Part shown: piece after piece, positions 12,601 through 24,600 of the stretch
Position numbering within the stretch: the first letter of the stretch is position 1
Layout of the letters: the number at the start of each line of letters is the position of its first letter
Origin: Sabethes cyaneus
Lineage: Eukaryota > Arthropoda > Insecta > Diptera > Culicidae
Length of the DNA stretch: 64,000 nt
Reading direction: 5' to 3'
Assembly: GCF_943734655.1 (NCBI RefSeq)
Contig: NC_071355.1
Coordinates: 239,330,027-239,394,026, forward strand
The notes under the pieces: generated by a model
Told to the model about the DNA's origin: nothing
What the model saw: only the letters and a program-made list of their open reading frames with translations
Database searches by the model: none
Position numbers and translations under genes: made by a program

Positions 12601-15600
12601 GCGGTAATAGTGTTTTGCAAAATAAATTCTTCTTTCTTTTGATATAGTGCCGATTCGCACTTTTACCCCACTAGCGGGGCAAAAGTTCGAACACCGCGGG
12701 GCAAAAGTTCGAAGCTAGAATCCATGAAATTAGCCCAGCAGTAGCAAACAAAACCATATTATCTTCAATCTGCGTTATGTTTTGGTAAGGAATATTCTTA
12801 ATTTGCACCTTTTCTATTTTGCGCTGGTGAATTCAAGCTTCCGACAGATCGAAACTTTTCCAAATGCTTGTTTTTGTTTCATCACTCCCAACATCTGTAG
12901 AGCACGCAGTTTTCTGCAGATCTTCCATTTCTAGTATCTGTAATATAGTGCCTAAAGTTGTATATAATTAGCTATACATTTTTGCCTCGTTCATGAATCG
13001 CACTTTTGCCCCGTCCGTGAATCGCAGTTTTACTTCGCTAAGCGCTTGACGGGGTTAGATTAAATTACGGAAAAGCGAAATATATTTTGTAAATTTTTTT
13101 CACCGTATTTTTAAATCAGATATGTGAGTGATGTAAAACGCTGCTACAAATTTTCAACAAGTAATAATATTTGCACATAACTCATCAACTATGCTTCGTA
13201 AGCAACCAAAGTTTACGTTAGATTCAAGTTGTCAAAGTAGTCACCCATCCATGCCAATGTAGTTAATTTACTCGGAATCTGCACCGATAAATCATTGAAA
13301 CGTACTTTTACCCCTCCTTAATCTATATATGACATGATATGATACAGGCATTCTATTTTTGACTGCACTGGAACTCGTAACTAAGCAATCACTTGCCTGC
13401 AAGCGAGCGATTACTTATGTCGAACAGGACAGATAAACTAACACACTTAAAAAAAGTGCCAAAGTCAGCAAAATTTTGCCGAGATTTGGACAACCGAGCG
13501 TTCGGTAAAATTTTTTTATGATACCAAACGTTAGTAAAGATCCGTAAACGTCGATTTGCAAAACTGAAATTTTCACTGAACGCTCGGCAGTCCAAATCTC
13601 GGCAAATTTTACTGAGTATTTCAAGTGTGAAGGTACGGAAACCTGATTTATGCTAAATTCAATATGATTTAATGGAAATTTTTATTTATTATTTACTAGC
13701 TGACCCGACAAACTTCGTATTGCCAAAGATGAAACAGTGCTGTACAGAAACGCTGGGGGCTACCCCCGCAGTGGCCGGCGCTTCCGACGGCAGGTCGCAC
13801 AGTGGGACCATTCTGGAAAAAGGCGGTCAAAAGTCTTTTCTCGCTTTTTCTGACGTTTTAGAGCTTAGGTGTCTTAGGTGAAGTTTCATAAAAAAGTATT
13901 CTGCATCTGATGATATTTTCATATACTTAGATATTAAGGGGATAACAAATTTGAAAAAATTAATTTTTTATAGGAACTAGATAGCATGATCCTGAGTTTG
14001 GCAAAGTTATAGAACTTTGAATTTCATTAAACTTTGCCGAAGATACTAAGTATCTGCATCATATAGTTTGCGAGATATAATTGGCTTTCTGTCGTGACCC
14101 CCTTAAAATCAGTTTTTTAAACTTTTTGTACACAAAACCTCATCTAACAGGTTCGACATGTTCTACAAACCTTTGGATACTATCAAAATACGTAACTTTC
14201 TAGAAGGTGTAAATATTATATGTTGCTTTATTTGCTTTAATAATTGATTTGATGCATACATTTTACCGTTTTTACAAGTAATTTTTTCCGTAAATAGGCA
14301 CCTACTGGCAGCTAAAGTTAACATCGCTTGAACCACCATAGAATATAGTATAGGTGTGTCAAAAATCTCGGCCGGGTCTGGTCGGGCATTTTGGCTATTC
14401 CAATTATGAATTACATACATACAGGGGTTAGACAAAATGTTCGGGACAGGCAAAATTTTGATGAAATTTAAACGCCTATAACTTCCATAAAATTGGACAT
14501 TTTTAGATGAAACCAATTGCATTTGACGGGAAAATCTTTCTAATTTTTAATAATCTTTATAATATTTCAAGATTCGCCAATAATCAGCGGACAACGGAGA
14601 TATTCCTGGTTATCTGGGGGTATATCGAAAACTGTTTTTTTCATCACTTGTATCTTTTTCTGTCATGGAAACTTATTCATATTCATATTTCATCCCAAAA
14701 CTAAATTTCATTTCCAGTCGATTGGTCGAAAAAGAACGGAAATCCGATGAGAAACATCCAAGTTACGGCCATTTTCGTGAAATCACCACTAGTAACATCT
14801 ATTGCTCTGGCCAGTTAAGGTTTTATGAACCATTGACACTGGAAGCATTTCCAGGTCCGCAGCGTGCCATGCCAACCCTGAAGCAGGTTCTAGGTACCCC
14901 GGTGGAAGTGGTCGTTTCAGGGAATATTCGAAATCATGACAATATGGGTGTCAAACTTCAGGATTTTCAACCCTCGCAAATTTTTGAAGTTTGACATCCA
15001 TATTGGAATGGTTTTGGTCATGTTTTAAAATGGTCATAAAGGTAAGTCATTACTGGCACCATTCCCAGAACTGATTTCACTAAAATGGCCATATCTCAGT
15101 TGTTCCTCGTCGGATTTCAGTTCTTTTTCGATCAATCGACTGGGAATGAAATCTAGTTTTGGGACAAAATATGAAAATTATTAAATTCCCATGACAGAAA
15201 AAGATACAGGGGATTAAAAAAATCAGTTTCTGACATACCCCCAGACAACCCGGAATATCTCCGGTGTCCACTGACTATTGCAAATTTTGAAGTATTTTTG
15301 GAAAACTAGGAAAATTTCCCCGTCGAATGCAATTCGTTTCATCTAAAAATGTTTAATTTTGTAAAAGTTATGGCCGTTTGAATTTCATCAAAATTTTGCC
15401 TGTCCCGATCATTGTGTCTAACCCCGGTATATGCTGGTTTTAGTAAGTTATCGTATATGTTCATAATAATTTTACTGGACCTCGTCCACGTCTGTTTCGC
15501 TATCTGTTGCAGAATTATTTTCTGGTACTTTTGTAAAGGTTTCCACGAGCGCTGATGACGGCTATTGGGCATAGATGTACACAATCTCTTTACATTCATT

Positions 15601-18600
15601 GCAGGTGTGTCAGGTTCACCCCAACCGAGTTACTATGGAAACATCAATGATTGTTTGCTGTTTAAGTGTAAAATGTAAACATCGTTTAGTTTTGCAGATA
15701 AGCTGAAGAGGAACATAATTGAACGGATGCAAACTTTTGTGGTTTGTGGCCATAATTTCCTGAAAGCACCGGCTCTAAATACTTTTTACATTCGTGCGAA
15801 TTAAACACTCGAGGAGTGCACACAAAGGTCAACATTAACTTCATACGGGACGAGCCGTGGCCAAGTTGGCCAGCGTCTAGGGTTGATAAGAAAGTTTCCG
15901 TTGCGTATTTGGACGTTCTCCCCGAGGTTTGCGAAAACTACGAAGTTACAATCCATAAAATTTCTTATCCGTTCAATTATGTTCCTCTTCAGCTGATCTG
16001 CGAAAACTAAATAATGTTTACAGTTTTACACGTGAACAGTAAACAATCATTGATGTTTCCATAGTAACGCCATCAAGGCGAACCTGACGCATCTGCAATG
16101 AATGTCAAAAGATTGTGCCCACTTGTGCCCACTTGTGCCCACAATAAGTGTGGTGTAGCAATACAATACGGCACACCAATTAAAACTGATCTTATTACGG
16201 TTGCTTGTCAAAGCGCAATAAATCTGCTAGTTTTATAGAGCTCTTGAAGCGGTAACACCCTGAACAAACAGATTTATTGCTGCTATTATGAAGAGTATTA
16301 GGGTTCAACACCGGAACCATTTTTTTATGCGAGACCATATTGCCATATTCTGGTACAGTAGGATTTCGAATTTGGCAACAAATGCGTGTCGCCTAAATCG
16401 AAACCGTGCCAAAATCGAGGCCCTTTTTCGATATGAAAAAATTGAATGTAAATGCATCAGAAATTGTCTAAATATGATTAATCAACGATTTCAACCATTT
16501 TATGTTTAAAAGGTCCGCCAAGAGCTATCTGTCCGGTGCAAATAAGTTTTGGTCCTACGGCAATAAAAATATTTTTGTTTGAAACATTCTGTAACCGCAA
16601 ACTTTTTTTTCATGAACTTTGAGGCCATCACTTTTTCGTTATTCAAAGCATGTTTGCGGAAACTGAGAAATATTTAAAAACGGTTGCCAAAAACGGATAC
16701 TTTGCATGCCATCAATGCATGCCAAAATCGAACCGTGCCAAAAATGAATTATGCCAAATTCGAAATACCACTGTATTTTGTTTTAGTTTGCAAACAAAAA
16801 TTCATCAAAGCAAAGTGTTTTGGAGAAAGACAGTTATTATCAATCGGTTTTTCTGTCACAGGAAGCAGCTAAACTGATTTAGCTAGAAATTGAGATTGAC
16901 AAACTCAATACATTTACATTTGGTCGGTGTTAAACCAGACCAAACCAAGTGACAAAATGCTGATTTCGAGAAAAACGCGTTCAAAGTTTGCTGCTCTGTG
17001 TGCTTTATATCTATCAATCGTTTAAAATCATTTCATAACTCTGGCAGTTTGCAACATTTACGTAGTCTGATTAGAGTAAAATGTAGCTTAGAAAATTCTT
17101 GATCGTTTGCTGTCATTGACTCATTTTTTTAAATTTTGCGACTTATCCGGTCTGATTTAACACCGACCATTTACATTTCAATGGCGCGTTGATTTTATCC
17201 ACCTATTATATCAATACGCACGAGAAAATTTAATGCGCATATGCTGCAAACCAACGGAAATTGCTCAAAATTTAATAAATATTCTATAATTTATGGAGGT
17301 CGCTATAAATCTATTCGATGAGGACGATCTGTCAGCAAAACTTTAACTTTTCTGCTCACGGATGTATTTTCAAATTGACAAAGTTAGCGAACTGATTCAG
17401 CTTTCTACCAGAGCGAAAAGTGAACAGTTTGAGTAATTTTGTGACACAATTCTGTGCCATTTTCCATACGATCTTGAAGGTGGCAGGCATTTAAATAACC
17501 TTCCCGAATACCGCAACTTTCAAGACAGTCAACAGCGCAAGATACAGCCTCTTCTTATATTACATATACACTAGCGCCAAGAAGTGAGCCAATTCCAAAA
17601 TACTACAATCCAACGAAAGATCCTCGATCTGCTGAACAACTTTGTCGAAGACACCAACGTTCTATACGGTCAGGATCACAAGTTACTCCATGTTGGAACC
17701 AGTTATGTCAATTGTCATATGCTACGTACACTCCAATAAGGACGTTCGACCACCTTGATGGAATCACTCGAGACTGTCCTCATTAGAAACGTTCTTATTC
17801 GAAAACGCCTTATTCGGGACTGCTGCATATTTTTAAGGAGAACCCTCGATTTGTTTTGAGCCACAAGAGTCTAAGACACAATAATAATCAATTCCGGATG
17901 CAAAATTCTAGCTTTGTTTCGCCACAAAGCATATATACATCTTGTTACAGATCCTCGGTAAATTCGGGTAGTTCAGTTTGCAGACCTACCATCTGTTTAT
18001 AGACTTCAAAGCGGCGTATGATTCAGGTAAGCGAAGTGAGTTACCCTAACAGGTTGTGATAAAAAATGGTTTCCCTAGAAAATTGATTGCGTTTATGCCA
18101 CCTTTCATAATAATTCCGCATGTGTCAGGGGAATATGCAATGTACCATCACAGTATAGTACCATAATCATACTCATTTGTTTCTCTAAATTGGAATTAAG
18201 ACACATAAGACACAATAACGATATTGTAATACTTTTTCTCATTACACAACTATGAAAAGTGAATTATTATAATGATTTCCATTCTAGATTTACTTTTTCT
18301 GTGATGTAGTCGATTGGAATCAAGCTCCTTTTGTAGGAAAATCGTTCGTGCTTGATACGAGAAAGTTGACAAAACTGCTAAACCGGTTGTGCTCGAATGC
18401 TTCCCATCCTCAGTTATGAATCCGGCAGATTACCAGCCGGAGCAGTATCATTCAAGAAACCAGTTTGGATTTATTTCAATATTTTTCTCAATATAGGACT
18501 AAGTTGACACAAGAAACGGAGAAAAACTTTATGAATGAAAACTGTTCGACACAAAAGACTCAAAGTTCTAGCAAAGAATAAATAATGCGCAGTCTTCAGT

Positions 18601-21600
18601 CAGTACTGACTGAAAACACTATTTTCCTACCTTGCCGGTCCGCTCGGGAACCGTTGGGATGGAGTGTCTCCTTCGACTCTAGTGCCGGCGGTTTCGGTTG
18701 CTTATCACCCTCGACGCTCTCTTCGTTGCTTTTCCAGTACACGTGTGCTATCGTGGCTACGCACTGGAAGATAAATAGAAAACCGACGTTACATCACTTG
18801 CACTTCAATTTACTGCCGTCAGTCTACTGCCGTCAGACTGTACTGCTTGCTACGTATGAAAAAACCAGTAAGCATATGATAACGAGTCTAAGAGCAGCAC
18901 ATCAGCAGTAAGCATCACCGGTGCCATCATCGTCATCATCATCGTCATCATGGTACGGCAAGAGCGTCAATGTGACGATGATGCACCGGAGCTCTGGATG
19001 CTGGAGTACCACCCGCCGCGCCCAATCGCCGAGCATTTCGAGCAACAGGAAAGCACCATTGCGAACGACACTCACTTTCAGCTTCATATCGCCGCGCTTG
19101 AAATGCCGCAACCGCACGCGAAACTCTAATCCTAAAATTGTAGTCTCTAGGCCTTCTCTCCCAGTTATCACAGTGTCGTAGTGGCGCAGAATGCTCGAAT
19201 CGGCCACCTCACCGTTGATGAACCACGTCAGCTTGGCAGCCGGTTTCGAGCGGCCCGACGTGCAGTTCACTCGCACCATGTCACCGATCTGGTAGCGCGG
19301 CTTTCCGCCGGTGATTTTTGGATCCGTATCCGGCAGGGCTGCAATTTATTAAAAGTAATAGAAAAAGACGCAAACATTCGATCAGTCAAGGTAGACAAAA
19401 ACAACCGTGCGTCACCATGTGGGAGACCATTTGATGGAGACGCATGGTTTACCAAACTTTTTCGCACTGGCTTACAACCCTGTCGTGATGGATTATGAGA
19501 AAGTTATTCAATCACTTACCTACCACCACCATGTCACCGTGGCTGGAGACGGTCTGGAAGGAGGGTGCTTCCGCTGATACTTCGCAACGATACCGCCCGG
19601 ACGAGGCCAAAGTTACATTGTTCAGCACTATCTGATTTTCAGTCGAATTCAGCAGCTATGAACAGCGAGCGGCGGCGTTGGAGAAACGGAAAGTAACCAT
19701 TTTAATAATCAGTCCTGATCTGACAGGCCAGTGCTAAGGAACGGGGTACCCGTAACCCGTAATTGATACTCACATCAACTGACACTCCCGTCAGCAGGAA
19801 GAACTGAGCTGGTGGATTATCTCTAGGAACGTATCGGTAGAACTCGTTACCGTCTTTGTACCACTTGACGGAGTACAGGGCTTCGCCGTTCAGGTCGAAG
19901 TGGCACTCGAGCTGGACGGTGCTGTTCTTGGCCACATGATTTGGGATGCGAACCTCCGTCAGCCGCAGGCAGAAGCAAATGTCTGTGAATTGTGGTGATG
20001 GAATTTGAGACGAAATTAAAGAGCATTATTCATTGCGGTGCGGTGGTAATGTTTTTTTTTTTAAATTGAAACTCTGACAACGTTTTCAGTACACAATGGC
20101 TTAGATGCAAGTGCTATTGGAGAAATTACTGTGACATTAATCAACGTCTGTCGCTTCGGAATTTTATCGTTACTAATTGTATTAGGTTATGCAAGTATTA
20201 ATTCCAAGTTGGAACGAAACAGCTTATCTACAGTAATCAACGATTTGGTTCTGCTGTGCCAGTTGCTATTCATTGGGAAAACATTTTCCTTTTAACTTCT
20301 TTCTGGCACTTATTATCGACCAGAAATGACAGAGTCATTACATGAAATGGCGAGGCAACTGGAAGATAAGCAGGTACTTTGAATTGTTTTAATTTTTTAA
20401 TTGCAGTTCATGGAAAGATTGACTGGAAGAGCTTTCAAGGCACATTAAAATTGAATATGATTATTTATTTACAGTTTTTTACCCATTAACCTGAATCAGC
20501 CCAGTCCATAAAATATGTCAAGTGATGCCGTAAGGCATCATTGGACTGATTCGGGTTAATGAATGAATATTGAGGTATAAAACCAAATAAAAAAACTACA
20601 CTTGTAGTCTTAGGAAGGCCCAAACACACCCTGCTTTGATATTTAGATTATACAGATACATATATTGCGGGTTACTATTCATAACCAAGTTGAAAAGTGT
20701 CTATGAGTGATCAAATTATGGATTACTGTAAAAGGGTTGACAATCAAAACTCGATAGGATGTGATTTAACTATGTTCAAAGACGCTCTCGCAAAAAAGAT
20801 TCAATAAGCCGCACAAAAAAAAACCCCAAATTGACTTGAAAGATTCTTAATTGCTTATTCTTATTCTTATTAATACCATCATCAATAAAGGATTCCTGGA
20901 AATAATCATTTTCTTTTCAGTATTAGTATTTGTAAAACATTGGCAATATTTCACAAATACTAAATCGGCCAGGTTACCTGTGAAGTATTGCCGCAAAGAC
21001 AATTATACGATATGAATCTTGTTTAAATAAATTTATTCATACATAGATGCATTTCTAAATCAACAGGGGAAGAAGAAACGGGTACGTCTCGTACCAACCG
21101 TTTCTGATTATTGGCGGTTTTATTTTCGTCCGGAGTATTTGGCTACTAAAGGTTAAATAATACTCCGGACCCTCGGGGATGGGACATGTACATTTACGTA
21201 CTTGCCCTGGTAAATACCTAGGTGATAGCGCCTTTATTCGCTCCGAATCGACTTGAAAGATTCTTAAGTGGAAAAACTTGAAAAATGGGACGGACTAAAA
21301 TTGTACCTGAAATGTGGTATAAAACAAGGGTTACCTCTCCGCAGTGGTGTCAGTTGCTGCGGAGCAAGTCAATGCAAATCATCAAAATGGCACTAGAAAT
21401 CAATGGAAAGTAACTAGGTTCTCCAGTTTGCGGAAGGTCGCTGTTTAACGGAAATTATGCTGAAAGCGTCGGTGCAGGTAACTACATGTTACCTAGTAAT
21501 AACGCATTTATAACTAGCAGGCTTTTGTCGATCGTAACAACAAGAAGACTATATAGGGTTACGAACCCTCTTCGTCACACGTAAGCACGATCCATATTTT

Positions 21601-24600
21601 ATTGCGAGTTTTTCTAAGAATTAATCCGCAAGTTTTTTACACCAGACAAATCTGACACATCTTGCCTGTACATGTATACCCATTTAGCTCGAAAAAATAT
21701 TTCGGAACTTACATTTACCAATGGAACAATTTTTCATGCGGGAGTTCGTCATACGAAAATTCACTTCGTCATAAGCAAGATTTCTTTCGTTTATCCTGGA
21801 CAGACAGTAATTATTTACAAAAATCTACGCACGTATTCTTTGTGCCGTGTGCAAGAGCTACCCAATTACTATAAAAAAAGTGGAAATAGTTTGAATCACA
21901 GCTCAAAATTTCAAGTAGTTACTCTTCGTCATACTCAAACTTCTTTTCGTCATACTCAAAACTGGTAGAAAAATCAAGAGGACTTTTATTTTTTGAACAA
22001 TTAGTGAGAAATAATAATTTTCTAACATAATCTTTTCCTCGATAGCGAAGAGACAATCCATAAATATCAATACCAGGTTAGTTTGACTGTAATTTGCATC
22101 ACAATTGGTTATAAGCCTGGTTTCTTGTCCATATGTCTGGAAAATATACGAAGACCCACCGTAGACGAACCCAACCATCACCCTAGTCATCCTACGTCAT
22201 TTGCAGCTGACAATCCGTAATGACAAACAATTGAACAAACTTCCGAAAGGGGTTACTGTTTTTCTGCTAAAGAAAACCGAGGAGAAAGCCCAAATTCGTA
22301 GCAGTGTTTTACCAATTACCAAAAAGTGTTATTTTAAGAATAAACTCCTTTGCATATTTGTTTATTTGTCAAAATCGACTGACATGGATTGTTTTACTGA
22401 ATGTTTCAGGTCAAGTTTATAAAAGTTTAACACTACACAATTTTTAAACAAACTTGTGTGTTGGTTCATTGAACCCAAATAAGCTTTCAACAGTAGCAAA
22501 AGCTTCGGATGCAGGTAGTTTTTGACTCATAGAATGCAAAGGTGTTCTGATGAAATCTCGGTTGCAATAGTTCAGTCGAGCGTAGGGCACGATGCACGAA
22601 AGTTCATAAGAAACAGAATGGAAGGTAAATTGATTTCGCCATTTAAGGTATTTGCCACACACATACACTGAACCTTCGTACGCTCTTCAAGTGTCTGAAG
22701 ACCCAATAAACGGCAACGATTGGCATACGGTGGTAGATTCGTTGGATCGTGCTATGGTCCCATGGTAAGTCTCTCAACGCAACCCTCAGGCAGCGTTCGC
22801 ATCAGCCAACAAACGCATCCAAAAGCCTTTGAAGCTGGATACAATCGCCTGAATATAATTTTAAGTCATCAGCTTACGTCCAACTCCAAGAATCGAAACA
22901 ATATCGTTCACAAACAGCAAAAACAGAAGCGATCTCCTGTTGTTGCCTTGTGGTACACCCGAGAGGTTGGTAAACTAAGAAGAGAGCAAGCAAACCAATT
23001 TTTTTTATAAAAGTAGGTAGTTTTTACAATCGACAGAGAGGACGGTAGAAGAAAGTAATGAAACAAAGGTGTTTACAGAGGTGGGACTAGTCGTGAAGGG
23101 AAAGGAACTGAAAATTAGGTAAGGCTGGGTCATTAAAGCAATGCTTAATTAAGTATGTGTATCGTTCCTCTTGGTCCAAGCAGGAGGATTGTACCAAGCT
23201 ATAATAAAGAATTTCTGTTAGACATTGCTCAATTATGTTCAATTCTTTGAAAAATTGTTTCCAATTGGTTTTGATTCGCGAACTCCCTGGCGAACCATCA
23301 TTTAGGAAATGGTGCGTTAGAGGGTTAAGCGAAAAGAATAAATATTCAATCTGGATTATCATTAACAACACTGATACGCACTCGTCAATTTCCTCGAAAA
23401 TAGTTGATAGCATCATTCATTGTGATAGATTGATTTGAAATATGATTGTCTCTCAACTAACATGTGAAGTCATTTAAAATTATGCCGGTTAAAATATCAT
23501 CAATTTTCAACGTCCTCTGCCCTTACTAGTTCTTTTTGGTTCTCTACGTTTCAGTTACTTGCATACTTGACAGCAATAGAATTGAAGCTACGTAAAGAAT
23601 TACAAGCAGCTAACTGCACAGTAAATTGAAGCAAAGCAGCAAATTAAACGCCGAAAATCTATTTTCAGAACGGACAGCCGTTTACTCTTCCTCGCTTTGA
23701 AAATTGCCGTGTTACGTCATATGATACGAATATCCCGTCAGCCCTGTTTTCGTGCAAGACATTAGTATAGAATAAAATTAATTGGCAAGTATATGGATGC
23801 AATCAGGTAAAAGAAAGGAGTGGACGCTCAATAGTTCTAAAACATGTCGTCACGGTCCTGGGAAGCTTGCATTTTGCTTGCATGTGATTAGTTAATTTTT
23901 GACAGTGCTAAATATTCATGATTATTCCAATAGTGGCTTGCTAAATAGAATCAATTTTTATTTTCGGATCTGCGCATTGATTTTTCGATCGATCGGAGTA
24001 AAAAAATTGAAAATAGATTAGGAAATGGCTGAGCTATAAACGTTAAAAATCTGATCACTTTTCGTACATAGCTTTTTGGAATGACACTCTACCTTGCCGT
24101 AAGACCTAATCCTATGTCAAAAAATATCGAAATTCGTAACGTTTGGCAAGTCTACCTTTAATTTCTAACGCGTACGTTGATGCGCTCAAATAAACACAAA
24201 TTATTTTAGTTTTGTATAACGGGAGCCCTCTCAACAGACGGTGCTGATGGTGGACTCCAGGGCATGACAAGTCACAAAGGGAAAAGTCTGGACCCAAGTT
24301 GGAGGATCGCAGACATTGGTGACCCTTTGAACCACCGCGGACTGGATAAAAAGGAAACTTTACGATCCCATTATTAAGTGTTCGACGTATTTCAAACTGC
24401 ACACCAACAATTGCGGGTTAAGTCATTTTTAGACAAAAGTTGTTCCCCTTTCTCGACTGTTGTAGTCAACCAAAGTCTAAAGTGAGCGATTTTATTCTGA
24501 TTGCACAATGTGTCGATTATTACAAGCAAACTACTTGTGCAATTATTGCTAGCGGGTCAGTAAGCAAAAACTGGTAACTGCTAAGGGCTAAAGGCCAGCG

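Noticed and set aside
15845..15895. tRNA-like phrase GAGCCGTGGCCAAGTTGGCC inside the 15.6 kb foldback
   Set aside because: It resembles a SINE box A but lacks box B and an acceptor stem, and sits in the centre of a MITE. Not called a tRNA or SINE.
18902..19279. Reading exon 4 of Beat as a single 125-codon gene
   Set aside because: The donor GTGAGT after Met-Lys-Leu-Lys, and the exon at 18763 starting with the expected second Ig cysteine, show it is spliced.
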